Assembly: GCA_006176705.1 (NCBI GenBank)
Contig: QRFJ01004927.1
Location: 143,501 to 207,500 of the forward strand
Direction of reading: 5' to 3'
Source: Cocos nucifera
Taxonomy: Eukaryota; Streptophyta; Magnoliopsida; Arecales; Arecaceae
DNA: 64,000 nucleotides
This document shows positions 11,690 to 23,424 of the stretch, one piece after another. Positions within the stretch are counted from its first letter, which is position 1, and each line of letters starts with the position of its first letter. Position numbers and translations under genes: made by a program. The notes beneath the pieces are model-generated. The model was given only the letters and a program-made list of their open reading frames with translations, was not told the origin of the DNA and did not search any database.

Positions 11690-12836
11690 ATTACATCAAT
11701 ACTAAATAATATATTAAATTTTTATGATGCAACATTATACGGCATTAGCATAACCGGCCACATACTGTAAGCATTGCTCATACTCCCTGATGGATTGAAA
11801 CCATCAAATGCTAGGCCAAGATGAATGTTACGTGGGTCACTAGCAAATTAAGGATATTGTTTATCAAATATTCTCCAAACTATAGAATCTGCTGGATGAC
11901 TAATGATGTTATCCTCAGAAATTCTCATCTCATGATGCCATCTCATCATCTCGGCAGTCTTCGATGATTAATAAAATCTCTAAAGTCTTGGTATTAATGG
12001 AAAGTATCTCAAAATTTTATGAAGCCGCTTCTTACCTCTTTCGAAATCTTCAGCATACCTTGACTCACTACATTCTGAGCAATAATCCAAGTGTTGATGC
12101 TCTTTATAAAATAATACATAATCATTCTTGCATGCATGTATTGGTGTATAATCCAATCCAAGTTCACGTATATACTTTTTTGCCTCTAAATATGATTTTG
12201 AAAGTTTTTCACTATCTAGTAATGCCTCTTTGATTAATTTTAATATGAAGTCAAATGACTTTTGGCTTCAACCAAATATGATTTTACAGTGGAGAAGTTT
12301 TATCAAGTACTCAAGCATCGAGAACTTCTTACAATTTAGATATAATAGCTCCTCGGCATCTCTTATGAGTGTTTCAAAATATTCATCATTTACATTATCC
12401 GTACTCTCAGAAGAGTTGTCAAAATATGATCCTTCATATAAATCATTTAACATCTCATTGATGTCAATTGGTTCAGGCTGTTGATCCATATGTTGGTTTC
12501 TTATGTTAGTAGGTCTACTTTCTCCATGCAAATCCCAAATAATATACTTTCTATCCATACCTCAATTCAACAAGTGCTCCAATGCTGTATCTGTAGGTTG
12601 GAAGTAATTATTGTGACATCTTCGATAAGAATATTTGATTTTATTTGGATCATCGACTTTTTATCGTGCAAATGTTATAAAATTCCTAACACCTTGTCGA
12701 TTTTCAAGTAAGATGATAAAGCAAGTATTCATCCAACTCTTGTCGATATTTTTTATCCATTCATTAAAAATATTCACCATTAAAGTATGTATTATTAGTA
12801 AGATTTTAAGAATACATAATCTTATCCATTTCTAAC
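11690..12836 (-). pseudogene. TNP2-like transposase of the outer CACTA, N-terminal part
   Basis: Minus-strand reading recovers the order typical of CACTA transposases: GMDRKYIIWDLHGES (near 12545), an acidic stretch, FETLIRDAEELLYLNCKKF (near 12380), a cysteine-bearing zone near 12090, then an RWHHEMRISEDN block, HPADSIVWRIFDKQYP and LAFDGFNPSGSMSNAYSMW (11750-11950). A stop codon follows KQYP and several frames must be joined. The conserved C-terminal half of the Transposase_21 domain and the downstream DUF4218 and DUF4216 regions are not found before the TNPA-like gene begins, so the gene is truncated as well as mutated. Confidence 0.75.
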
Positions 12837-13226
12837 ATGTATGGTCCTATCCCTTTCAGAAAAGCAATAATCTTATTATTGTTATTAGTCGATATTTTTT
12901 TCATTATTGTAAAAATTTTGGCAACATTTTCTCATGGTTCTCCAAGTATACGATGTGAATAAGATGCCTATGTACTTTATCTAATATATATCTGAAGAAT
13001 ATATGAGAGATAACTACTGAACACCATATAATAAAATAAAATATCGATTAATAATAATAATAAGATTAAAGCATTTCCAAAATATCCAAAATTGGGGCAT
13101 CTAATCGGGATTGACTCTTGAATGAAAATCTATGGCTCAATATAATTTAGCATCTATTTCTAAATATATATTTAAAAATAATATTCTAATTTATCAAAAA
13201 AAAAGATAACTTTATATTTTAGTAGA
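12837..13226. other. AT-rich 5' region of the outer CACTA transposase gene
   Basis: No domain recognised. It lies upstream of the minus-strand transposase and ends at the insertion point of the inner CACTA (target AGA, 13224-13226). Confidence 0.4.
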
Positions 13227-13444
13227 TACTACAAGAATTTGAATCCTGTATGATGTTTAAAAATTAAAACATCATGAAAACATAAATATTTTGATGATGT
13301 TATCAAAACATCGCCGATGAGGTTGATCTTTGGCCAAATAACATAAATTGTAGCATTTTTAACATATTTAATCATAAAAAAATTTTCCACCCATTTTTCT
13401 GCCCATATATATATATATTATCTTTATTATTTATTCTTTTAACA

Positions 13445-14350
13445 TTAAAATCCTATTTTTTCAACTCCGTGCCACCCCCAAAACAAAATCCCGATCGATC
13501 GAAAAGAAAAAAGAAACCCCCTAACCCCCCAAAAAAATCCCGATCGACCCCACCACCAGCGCCGTTCGTCTCCTCTCGTCCACGTGACGCACGCACGCCG
13601 CCGACGCGCGCGCCCATCTTCCCATCTCCCGCGTTCCACCAGCCACTGTCGCCGGTTTGTTCGCTGCTGCTCGCACGCGCGCGCCCCTGCCGTCCTCGTC
13701 GTTCCCAGAGAAGAAGACCGCCGTGCTGCCCCCTCCGGATCTCGGACCGTCCTGCACGCGAGTGCCATCGGACCGCCCGCGAAAACTGCCCGCACGCCTG
13801 ATCGCCGGAACGCTTCTTCGCCCATCGCTGTCGCCATCACCGGCATTCCCGTCGACTTCGCTCGTCGCCGCTGTTCGGGTAAGGCTCCCTTCCTCAATCC
13901 TTTCTTTTGCTTTTTTTTTATTCGACAGACGGAGAGGGTGGGGGGAGGGTGGCGGGGGCGGGGGTCGGTGGTGGAGCAGACGGCGTGGGCGGCTTCGCGG
14001 ACGGGGGTGCGGCGGATGGCAGGTGCGAGGGGTGCGGCGGTGGAGCGGACGGCGTGGGCGGGGGGCCTTTGACGGTAATAGAAGTTGAGTGCGGGGGGTG
14101 CGGCGGTGGAGCGGATGGGTGGCGGGGGGGGGGGGGGGGGGGGGGGGGCGGGGGGGGTTGTGGCGGTGGAGCGGATGACGGTGGGCGTGGGGTCGGGGGG
14201 GCCTTGTATATGCATGTCGATTGATCCCTGTGATCTCATACGCAAGAAGGTACGGAAGTCCCCTGTGGGCTATGGTGGCACTCCCAATGCGTTTAACTAA
14301 TAGTCCTGTCAGTACCAACTTCGTTGAAGTACTGGAGCAAGGCTAAGTCA
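13445..14350. other. GC-rich, exon-like tract in the inner CACTA
   Basis: Sharp switch from AT-rich to GC-rich DNA: C-rich on the + strand to about 13880, G-rich to about 14210. Long frames exist on both strands only because stops are rare in such sequence; none shows a domain. A donor-like GGTAAGGC at 13877 follows the C-rich part, so this could be the first exon and intron start of a captured host gene, or the element's own leader. The 14250-14350 part looks like ordinary unique coding-type DNA but I do not recognise it. Confidence 0.4.
14124..14157 (+). repeat. Poly-G tract
   Basis: Twenty-five consecutive G, one C, then eight more G. Strong G-quadruplex potential on the + strand; the length is likely unstable in clones and assemblies. 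Confidence 0.85.
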
Positions 14351-14883
14351 GCCCCCGCTATTTTATACGTGCTGTCAATTTTTTAAGTAGATTTCAAGCT
14401 TTGCCCATCATTTAATTAGTGTATTAAAATTAAACTATAAGTTATATTTTTAACATAGTTTATCTTACGTTCCAATAACATGCCTTAAGGTCTAAGCACA
14501 CATAGGACACGACAGAAAAGTTAGACCTATGCTCTTTGAGCAATTTCTGGAATGGAGAGAACTTTATTAAAATATCATCTTTTGACTACTGCCTCTTGCC
14601 AAATAAACAATAAAAATGTTTTCAGACATGATTTGGAAAATCTCCGTGGTCTCTAGTGATTGTTTGCCTTTCTAAAAGATGTTATTTCAAGAAGTTTGCT
14701 TGATCAAAGCCATTAAATAGTCTACTCCTATTGTCCAGATCACCTTCTGCGGGTCCTTAAATATGTCTCCCATGGGACTCTAGGTTAACTTGCTAGCATA
14801 ACAATTTTCTGTGCAACATGTGCAGCTCTTTGCGATAAATATGATATAAAATTGGTCAATAAGGGCTTACCTTTAATCCCAAT
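14351..14883. other. AT-moderate spacer before the Tat insertion
   Basis: No gene seen. It ends with CCAAT (14879-14883), which pairs with CCAAC at 25501-25505 as an imperfect 5-bp target duplication. Confidence 0.4.
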
Positions 14884-15115
14884 TGTTGATGTAGAATCTG
14901 GTTGACGTTGGATTGGTCTGGAGTCGAGAAAGACGAGGTCACAATCGATGACCTATAAAACAAAGTTTCATTCGGAGTTGGTGGTGGTGGCTCCAGTAGG
15001 ATCCTTCGATGATTAAGTCAACTCTTCTGGACAATAAAAATGGAGTGCTCAAAAAAAAGTTCAGTAAGATTTTTGAGTAGGAAAAGAGAGCTTGGAGAAA
15101 ATACATCTGGAGGAT

Positions 15116-15125
15116 CCTTTTTATA
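15116..15125 (-). promoter_or_regulatory. TATA box in the 3' LTR of copy B
   Basis: TATAAAAAGG on the minus strand, equivalent to the boxes at 2047 and 60717. Confidence 0.55.
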
Positions 15126-15379
15126 GGTGGAGCTTATAGTGGATTGATAGTGACAGCTGCAGCTACCTGGTAGCGAGCCGCTCGAGGTCTGACGGAGTCA
15201 GTTACGGAGGGAGGCGCCGTCTGTAGTGCTGCCTGCAGCAGATTGATGGTGACAGCCATCGCCGTCTGATAACGGATCGCTATCATCTGCGGCGGACTGA
15301 TAGTGACGGTCGCAGCCGTCCAATACTGAACCGCTCAGGACCGCATAGAGGAGTGAAGAGCTTTAACGTATATCAATTT

Positions 15380-16560
15380 TAGAGAAGTTTGGACTTTCGT
15401 AGAAATTCGACTGAAGGAGAGATGCGGAAAGAGTTTAGCTCCTGTAGAGATTCGACTGAAGGAGAGATATGGAAGGAGTTCAACTCCTATGAAAATTCGA
15501 CTGAAGGAGAGATGCGGAAGGAGTTCGACTGAAGGAGAAATATAGAGGGAGTTTGGCTCCCATAGAAGTCTGACTGAAGGAGAAATTCAGAAGAAGTTCA
15601 GCTCCCGTAGAAGTCCGACTGAAGAAAAAATTTGGAGGAAGTTTGGCTCCTATGGAGATTCGATTGAAGGAGAGATATGAAGGAGTTCGACTTCTGTGAA
15701 AATTCGATTGAAGGAGGAATGCAGGAGTTCGACTGAAGGAAAAATTCGGAGAAAGTTTGGCTCCCTGTAGAAGCTCGACTGAAGGAGGAATTCGGAGAGA
15801 GTTTGGCTTCCGTAGAAGTTCGACTGAAGGAGAAATTCGAAAAAAGTTTGACTCCTATAGAGATTTGACTGAAGGAGATATACGGAAGGAGTTTGGCTCC
15901 TATGAAGATTTGACTGAAGAAGAGATATGGAACAAGTTTGGCTCCTGTGGAAATTCTACTGAAAAAAAAATTCGGAGGAAGTTCGGCTTCCATAGAAGCC
16001 CGACTGAAGGAGAAATTCGGAGGAAGTTCGGCTCTCGTAGAAGTTTCGACTGAAGAAGAAATCTGAAAGGAGTTCAGCTCTCATAGAAGTCCGACTGAAG
16101 AAAAAATTTGGAAGAAGTTCGGCTCCCATAGAAGTCCGACTGAAAGAGGAATTCAGAAGAAGTTCAGCTCCCATAGGAGCCCGATTGGAGGAGAAGCTCA
16201 GAAGGAGTTTGGCTCCTATGGAAATCCAACTGAAGGAGAGATGCGAAAGGAGTTCGACTGAAGGAGGAATCCAGAGGGAATTCAACTTCCGTAGAAGTCC
16301 GACTGAAAGAAAAATTTGGAGAAAGTTTGGCTCTCGTAGAAACCCGATTGAAGAAGAAATTCAGAAGGAATTCAGCTTCCGTAGGAGCCCGACTTGAGGA
16401 GAAGCTCAGAAGAACTTTGGCTTCCATAAAAGCCCAACTGAAGGAGATGTTTGGGAGGAGTCCAGCTCTTGGAGAGGTCCGATCGAAGAAGAAGTCTGGG
16501 AGAAGTCCAAATCCTAGGAAAGCCCAGCCGAAGGAGAAGTCTGGGAGGAGTCCGACTCCT
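15380..16560 (-). repeat. 45-bp LTR tandem array (module C)
   Basis: About 25 units of roughly 45 bp with the + strand core GACTGAAGGAGAAATTCGG and AAGTTTGGCTCCCGTAGAAG. The unit is 15 codons, which explains the repeated S-F-S-R-T-S-type frames on both strands. Related arrays lie at 24060-25300, 54690-55420 and 61080-61740. Confidence 0.85.
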
Positions 16561-16859
16561 GGAGAGTTCGATAGAAATTCGATCGTTAAGGGAGTCCGAC
16601 TGAAGCTCGACCGTTGAGAAGTTCATCCGATTGAAGGGGTTCAGTTGAGACTCGACTGCTGAATGAGTTCGACTGCTGGAAAGAGAATTTTCGATTGAAG
16701 CTCTTCCATGATTACCAGTTGCATTAGACTAAGCACCAGATTGAACTTCGACGGAAGTGGAGTTTATCCCCAATAATAGTCCTTCCACTTCTGAGTTCGA
16801 AACTCGAAGAAAGAGAGTACAAAAAGGGCAACTATCGAAGTCTTTTTTAGGACTCTGCA

Positions 16860-17330
16860 CCAGTTTAGGTTAAAGCTCGGGGGAGATCTTATCTTCAGCC
16901 AAAGTTGATGTTGAATTTGAGGCTCGAGGAGATCCCATCTCCAACCGAGGTTCAAAAAAATTTTGTCTTTTGTTGACGTTACGGTTGAAGCTTGTGGAAT
17001 ATCTTATCTTTAGTCGAAATTGAAGAAGATCTTCTCTCCTATTGACGTAGACTTTGAAGCTCGGGAGAGATCTTATCACCAGTTGTGGTTGACATTGAAA
17101 TTGAAGCTTGGAGGAGATCTTATCTCCAGTCGAGGTTGAAGAAGATCTTCTTTTCTGTTGATGTAGACTTTGAAGCTCGGAGGAGATCTTATCTCCAATC
17201 GAGGTTGAAGTTGTAGTTGAAGCTTGAAGGAGATCTTGTCTCCAATCGAGGTTGACATTGTGGTTGAAGCTCGAAAGAGATCTTATCTCTAGCCGAGGTT
17301 GAAGGAGATCTTATCTCCTGTTGTTGTTGA
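16860..17330 (-). repeat. 69-bp-type array (module B) of copy B
   Basis: Units containing GGAGATCTTATCTCC and CGAGGTTGAAG between the 3' LTR and module A. Far fewer units than in copy C (55630-57940). Confidence 0.8.
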
Positions 17331-17340
17331 GCATAATGGG

Positions 17341-17890
17341 GCCGTCTTCGGAGTCTTTTCTCTCATTCCATCTAAAATGAACGAGGCCTTCGACTTTGCT
17401 CACGTTAGGACGAGATCCTCCTCCTATTCCTAATGGGCTATGGGGGCACATAAGGGCCGTTGTTAGGGCCTCTCCCCCCATCTTATCTAAAATGAACGAG
17501 ACCTTCGACTTTGCTTGCATTAGGACGAGGTTCTTCTCCTATTTCTAACAGACAATGGGGGCATATAAGAGCCATTGTCAGGGCCTCTCCCCTCATCTCG
17601 TTTAAAATGAATGAGGCCTTCAACTTTGCTCGCATTAGGATGAGGTCCTTCTCATATTCTTAACAGGCCATGAAGGTACATAAAGATCGTTGTCAGGATC
17701 TCTCCTTCCATCTCGTCTAACATAAATGAGGCTTTCGACTTTGCTCTCATTAGGATGAGGTCCTCCTTCTATTCTCAATGGGCTGTGGGAACACATAAGG
17801 ATCATTATCAGGGCCTCTTCCTCCATCTCGTTTAAAATAAACGAGGCCTTTGACTTTACTCACGTTAGGACGAGGTTCTCCTTCTATTCC
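17341..17890 (-). repeat. ~112-bp array (module A) of copy B
   Basis: Four to five inverted copies of the unit seen at 1-720, marked by CCTTCGACTTTGCTC and CCTAACGGGC-type phrases. It lies just downstream of the integrase end. Confidence 0.8.
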
Positions 17891-17999
17891 TAACGGGGCC
17901 ACTACTGATTGCTTCTTTTCTATCATCAGATAGTTTTTGCACCAAGAAACAATAATGTTAAAATGAAAGAATTTTATTGAAAAAAGACTACTAGTAGTA

Positions 18000-19250
18000 C
18001 ATCCTCAGATTTTCTGAGTTCCAAGATCGTAGAAGCATTATTCCTCCAAACTCCTTCAGACGATAAGTTTTAGATCGGATGACCTCCACTACTTCATATA
18101 GGCCTTTCCAATTTGGGATGAGCTTCTCCTAGCTCTGAGATTGAGAGATGGCGATTCGTTGAAGTACTAGATCCCTCATTTTGAATGTCTTACTTCTGAC
18201 TCTGGAGTTATAGTACCGAGCCATCTTTTATCTGTAGGTCGTTATTCGAATCTAGACTTTCTCTCTTTTTTCTTCCAGCAGATCAAGATTGACTCTGAGG
18301 TCTTGTGGATTGTGCTGCTCGTTGAAGGCCACGACCAGTGCTGATGAAAGTTTAAGTTCAATTGGGATGACTGCCTCCGTGCCGAAGGTCAAGATGAATG
18401 GTATTTTTCTAGTCGACAGTCTTTGAGTAGTTTGGTATGTCCAGAGGATGTGGTAGAGTTCGTCCACCCAGGCCTTCTTTACTTTATCGAGCCTTGTCTT
18501 GATGCCTTGCAGCAGAGTCCAATTGGTTACTTCAACTTTCTCATTTGCCTATAGGTGAGCTACCGATATGAAGTGGTGGGAGATGTTTAGATCTTCATAG
18601 AACTCGACGAACCTCATCCTAGCGAACTATCGTCCGTTATCTGTTATGAGGGTTCGGAACAGACTGAGTCGACAGACTATTGACTTTCAGACGAAGTCCT
18701 ATACCTTGATCTCGAAAATTTTTGCTAGTGGTTCAGCTTCGACCCATTTGGTGAAGTAGTCGATCGCGACCAAGAAAAATTTTTACTGTCCGGATGCCAT
18801 CGAAAAAGGATCGAGTATATCCATTCTCCACTGCATGAATGGCCAAGATGTGCTTAGCGAAGTAAGTTTGAAGGTCGGCTATCTTTATACGTTTGCATTC
18901 TTCTGATAGCGGTCATATTTTTTGACATATTTCATGGAATCATGGTATAAGGTTGGTCAATAGTACCCTTGCCAAAGTAGTTTTTGTGATAGGGACCTGA
19001 CTCCTATGTGGCTTCCATAAATTTCCCTCGTGCATTTTTTATAATACGAAGTCGGTCTCTGAAGGTCGGAGACATCTCAACAGCGGTAACGAATACAATC
19101 TCTTATACAACATGCCTTCATACAAAATGTTACGAAAGGCTTGATTCCTGAGTTTCCAAACTTCTTTTAGGTCACGAGAAAGGACTCCCTCCTTAAGGTA
19201 GGCAACCAACGGATCGATCCAGCTCGGCTCGAATTTCGTCTGCACAATGA
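18000..19250 (-). pseudogene. Integrase of Tat copy B
   Basis: Integrase inserts the element cDNA into host DNA. Read on the minus strand: the zinc-binding N-terminal region (YEGMLYKRL, near 19100), then the catalytic core with the first Asp in AIDYFTKWVEAEPL (18726-18764), the second Asp in LITDNGR (18634-18647) and the Glu in EVTNWTL (18517-18533). The C-terminal tail VDELYHILWTYQTTQRL...FGTEAVIPIEL is at 18252-18467, and further tail text matching 58640-58810 continues to about 18010. Stops interrupt the core (after SGQ, and a stop directly after the NGR of LITDNGR, where a Q is expected), so no active enzyme is expected. Confidence 0.85.
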
Positions 19251-20340
19251 CCTATGATTTCTTTGGGTTTGGGCACTTCAGAGTCTCAAAAAATACTTCT
19301 TTGGACAGTTTGATTGGGACCGAAGTGGCCAACTTAGAGAGGAGGTCGGCTCTTACATTTTCTGCCCTCGAAATCTGTCGAATGCCGAAACAGATGAAGG
19401 TCGGAGTCAAGTCTTTTACTTTCTTAAGGTATTTTATCATACTTTCCTTTCATACTTCGTAGCTACCACTAACTTGATCGACCACTAATTAGAAATCGCT
19501 GTAGACTTAAAATCGATCTATCTTTAATTCTCTTGCTATTTTTAACCCAGTGATCAGCACTTCATACTCAGCCCCATTATTAGTCGCAGAAAATTCGAAG
19601 CGCAGTGCGTACTCGACGACGACTTTCTCGAGGCTGACTAAGACCTACCCTGCACTTGCTCCAGCAGAGTCGGATGAATCATCCACATACAGAGCCCAAA
19701 AGTTTTCGAAAAGGTTGGCACTCTCTTCGGGGAGGCTCGGCTGCTACAGCAGAGCGTCGGTCTCATTCTATTCAAGCTCGGCTTTAGCTGGAATGGTACA
19801 TTCTACTACAAAATATGTCAATATTCGAGTTTTGATCGATGGTCGGGGTTGATAGTTGATGTCAAATTTCATGAGCTCGATCGTCTATTTTGCGATTCTT
19901 CCGAAAGCATTCGTTCGATGTAGGACTGCTTTTATTGGTTGGTTCATAAGGACCGTTATGGTGTGCCCCTGAAAGTAAGGTTGGAGTCTTTTGATAGCAA
20001 TTAGAAGAGAGTAAGTTAATTTTTCTAGCCTAGAGTATTTGGTCTTTGCATCCCTCAGGATTCGGCTTATATAGTAGACTGATCATTGCTTCTTCACTTC
20101 TTTCTTGACCATGACTGCCGCCAGGGTTGCGAAAAGACTGCTAGGTATAGGAATAATTTCTCTTCAGGTTCGGGCTTTGCCAGCAGTAAAGATGAGCCGA
20201 GGTAGTTTTTAAGCTTCTCAAATATCCGTTGGCACTCCGCCGTCCAGCAGAACTTCTTTGGTTGCCTGAGAACTCGAAAGAAGGACATGCATCGCTCGAT
20301 CGATCTCGAGACAAAGTGATTTAGGGATGCCACTTTTTCA
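19251..20340 (-). pseudogene. RNase H regions of Tat copy B
   Basis: The minus frame at 20094-20333 carries SLNHFVSRSIERCMSFFRVL and FCWTAECQRIFEKLKNYL, the RT-to-RNase H connection typical of plant Ty3/gypsy elements. Further down, 19252-19440 (KYLKKVKDLTPTF, RAENVRADLLSKLA) resembles the end of the additional archaeal-type RNase H that marks the Tat lineage. RNase H removes the RNA strand during reverse transcription. Frames are broken between the blocks. Confidence 0.75.
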
Positions 20341-21020
20341 GTTAGGTACTAAACTTCTTTGATTATTTTTGAAGCAGTCATCTTCTGAATGGGATGAATT
20401 TTCTCGAGATTTGCTTCGATCCCATGCCTCAACATCATGAACCTCAAAAACTTTTCGGAGGTCACACCAAAGGCGCACTTGGTCGGGTTGAGTTTCATCT
20501 TATGCTTTCGGAGTGCACTGAAGATCTCTTTAAGGTCGACGAGGTGGTCTGTAGAAGCTCAACTTTTGATGAGCATATCGTCTATGTATACCTCTATGTT
20601 ACGATCGATTTACTCTTTGAAGATCTTGTTGACCAGGTGCTGGTACATTGCCTCTGCATTTTTGAGTCCAAAGGACATAACTTTGTAACAATAAAGACCA
20701 CGATCAGTAACAAAAGCAATTTTCTTCTCATCCTCCGATGCCATCTATATCTAGTTATAACCAGAGAAGGCATCTATGAAAGTAAGAAGGCTCGTGGCCC
20801 AAGGTTGCATCCACCAGTTGATCGATTCTGGATAAAGAGTAGCTATTTTTTGGGCAGATCTTGTTCAGCCTTTTGAAGTCTATACACATCCTCCACTTAT
20901 TGTTTACTTTTTTTATGAAGACCACATTTGAGATCCAGGTCGGATAGTTAATTTTTCAGATGAATCTAGCTTTGAGAAACTTGCCTACTTCTTCGACGAT
21001 TACTTTCTACCTCTCCAGGG
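20341..21020 (-). pseudogene. Reverse transcriptase of Tat copy B
   Basis: Copies element RNA into cDNA. Minus-strand order: VEEVGKFLKARFI and NYPTWISNVVF (20940-21000), MSFGLKNAEAMYQHL (near 20665), the catalytic VYIDDMLIKS (20570-20591), then KMKLNPTKCAFGV (near 20480). A stop follows FKE and another follows LIKS, so the frame is dead although the catalytic YIDD survives. The + strand frame at 20394-20876 is its antisense shadow. Confidence 0.85.
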
Positions 21021-21499
21021 TGTGGTTGTGCATTTTCTCTTTTATCGGCCAATACTTCAAATCAACGGCCAGTCGATGTTCCATGATCTTGGTATCAATT
21101 TTTGATATATCTATTGGGGCTCAGGCGAAGACATCAGCATTCATCCTGAGGATGGTAACGAGTTACTTCCGAACCTCATCTCCTAAGTTGAAGCCGATCT
21201 GTACCGCGTGCTCCGCGTTTCCATCATTTAAGGATACAAAGATGAGGTCCTCCATAGGCTCGTCCTGTTCCTCAGTGAGATCATCACAAACATCCAGCCC
21301 ATCAATAGGATAAGGGTCGGACGGTTCTTTCTTATGCAGGGCGATTGAGTAGCAGTGCCTTGCCAGAGCTTGATCTCTCCTGACCTCTCCGATCCCATGA
21401 CTTATTGAGAACTTTATCTTTAGATAATAAGTTGATACCACTGTCCGAAGTGCATTTAGACCAGATCGGCCGACAATAGCATTATAGACGGATGGAGTC
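21021..21499 (-). pseudogene. PR-RT linker region of Tat copy B
   Basis: Minus-strand text includes an EHRLAVDLKYWPIKEK-like stretch, the usual HxLxVDP..PVxQKxR motif just before RT in this lineage, and an acidic linker (21163-21441). No separate function inferred. Confidence 0.55.
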
Positions 21500-21840
21500 C
21501 TTACAACTAAAAAATTGACCTATGCCTTAGCCAGTTTTGGGCGTTGTCCTGCAGTCACGACCAAAGTAATTATGCCCTCAACTGGTATGGCATCGTCAGT
21601 GAAGCCTATCAACAAAAATTTTATAGGCCTCAAGTGGTTATTGAGTAAGGATATTTTCAAAAAAGCATCATAAAATAATACGTCGATCGAGCTTTTATTA
21701 TCTATCAAAATATGGTGTACATCATAGTTGGCAATATTTAAAGAGATTACAACCACATCATTATGGGAGAATTGGACCCCCTGAGCGTCAGCCTCAGTGA
21801 AGGTTATGGGTTCTTTAGTCCTCCGCATCTTCACTAATCC
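21500..21840 (-). pseudogene. Aspartic protease of Tat copy B
   Basis: Would cut the Gag-Pol polyprotein. The minus frame at 21520-21834 has ITFTEADAQGVQFSHND, then VHHILIDNKSSIDVLFYDAF (active site at 21688-21702), then IKFLLIGFTDDA and GIITLVV. The active-site triad is D-N-K where the family has D-(S/T/N)-G. The lost glycine should abolish activity even though this frame is otherwise open. Confidence 0.75.
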
Positions 21841-23424
21841 CTCTGATCCGCTGGCCTCCCCTTGTCGAAGTCATCCCAAGATCGTGTTGATGATGTTGAG
21901 AGGTGGCCGATCTCCTTGTTGATCCTCCCCCCTTGGTGGCTCAGGCTACGGCAATGCCCTCAACCGATCTTTCCATCCTTTAGGCTGTTATCGTAGGAAT
22001 CGGCCTAGTCTGCCTCGCCTAATGAGCTCTTCGATCTCATCCTACAGTCTGATACACTACTCAATGTCATGACCATGATCACGATGATAAAGGCAGAACT
22101 TGTTAGAATTGCGCTTGCTAGGGTGAGAGCGCATCCTTTCCGACCTCGGTAGTTGCTCTCTGATTTTTATCAATACTTAGATTTTTGGAGCATTGAGAGG
22201 GGCGTAGTTGTGAAATCTTCGTTGGAAAGAATCCCACCATGCCCTTCTGTCCAGGCTTTCCTACCTCCGATCCTGGGAAGAAGTTTGGACTTGCTTGCGC
22301 TCAGAGGGGGTTCGAAAGTGCGATCGAGCTTCACTCGACTTTCCTTCCTCGACGGACCCGTCCGACTCGTCGATTCGCCGCTTACTAAAGGCTTTATCAT
22401 TTTTGGCCTTGAAGGCCTCTTCAGCTCGGGCGTAACCTTCAGTCCAAGCTAGCATATCGACGAAGTCCCTGGGTACTTCTTTTTCAGGAAGAACAGCAAA
22501 TCATTCTTTTTAAGGCCGTCCTTGAGTGCAGCCATGGCAATGGATTGGTCTAGATTTTGGACCTCTGATGCAGCAGCATTAAACCAAATGACATAAGTTC
22601 GAATAGATTTTCCTTCTTCTGCTTGATGGTTATCAGAAAATTCGAACCTCAGCACGGACGTCGGTTGCTGATGAAGTGAACCACGAACTGATGGCTCATC
22701 TGATCAAAGAGAAAGATGATACCCGGCTTAAGTGCTGAGTATCAGCTCCTGGCATCTTCCTTGAGGGTGGATGAGAAAGTTCGACATAAAATAGCATCTG
22801 GCGCACTATGGAGCAATATCATTATCCAAAAGATCTCCAGATGGTCGATCAGATTGGTGGTCCCATCGTAACTCTCAAATTATGGGAGCTTGAAGTTCAT
22901 AGGATGGATTTCTGCATAATCTTCTGAGAAAAAGGAGGATCAGTGCAAATATCATTACCGTGCAAGAAAGGAGTGTGGCGGAGCTCTTCGATTTGTCAGC
23001 TCATTTCTAGGAGCCTTTGATCTAGAAGATCTTCACGGTCATTGATCTTCAGAGTTTTCTGATAGAATTGATGTGAATCTTCCTCCTGGGTCGAGTCATG
23101 GTCTGAGTAGGGGCCCTTCATCCTTTGCTTTTTCTTTTCGAAGATCAGAGATTGGGTAGCCTAAGTTGGCCATTCTCAGACCTGACCACGGAGCTTCGGA
23201 GAAGTCTGCTCTGATTGAATTGGTGCTAGGGTCTATCGATGTATGGTCTGCATCATCTCCATGAGACTACGAATCTGCTGGACCAGCAGGTTAAACTGCT
23301 CCATGTCCACCATGGCTATAGGTGGAGCTTGAGTTGCCGGGGCTGAAGCAGGGGCGAATAGGTCTGGATGGGATCTGACTGTAGAGGCCATCGATCGTAG
23401 GGTCGAAGCTCTCCTGGGAGGTAT
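21841..23424 (-). pseudogene. Gag of Tat copy B
   Basis: Structural protein that packages element RNA. The N-terminus reads RASTLRSMASTVRSH (near 23400) and MVDMEQFNLLVQQIRSLM (near 23300). The expected start codon at 23422-23424 is ATA; the corresponding codon in copy C (60361-60363) is ATG. The gag core is at 22449-22655 (EEGKSIRTYVIWFNAAASEV, AMAALKDGLKKNDLLF). The C-terminal region leads through DEIEELI(R)RGRLGRFLR (near 22020) toward protease. Several shifts split the frame. Confidence 0.8.

Larger units (their letters stand above)
14884..16775 (-). repeat. 3' LTR of Tat copy B
   Basis: On the + strand it runs TGTTGATGTAG... to ...TTATCCCCAATA. Most of its length (about 15380-16560) is 45-bp tandem repeats. 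Its TATA box is at 15116-15125 (minus). Confidence 0.85.

Noticed and set aside
13445..14318. Overlapping long frames on both strands (up to 266 codons)
   Set aside because: GC-rich, proline/arginine/glycine-rich on all frames, no domain; long frames are expected when stops are scarce.
14250..14380. Possible small RNA gene or organelle DNA insert
   Set aside because: The sequence looks conserved in style but I could not match it to any RNA or organelle gene; mentioned only with the GC-rich tract.
15598..16427. Serine/arginine-rich frames in the LTR
   Set aside because: Generated by the 45-bp repeat (15 codons) on either strand.
20394..20876. 160-codon + strand open frame
   Set aside because: Antisense to the reverse transcriptase of Tat copy B, which reads clearly on the minus strand through the YIDD motif.
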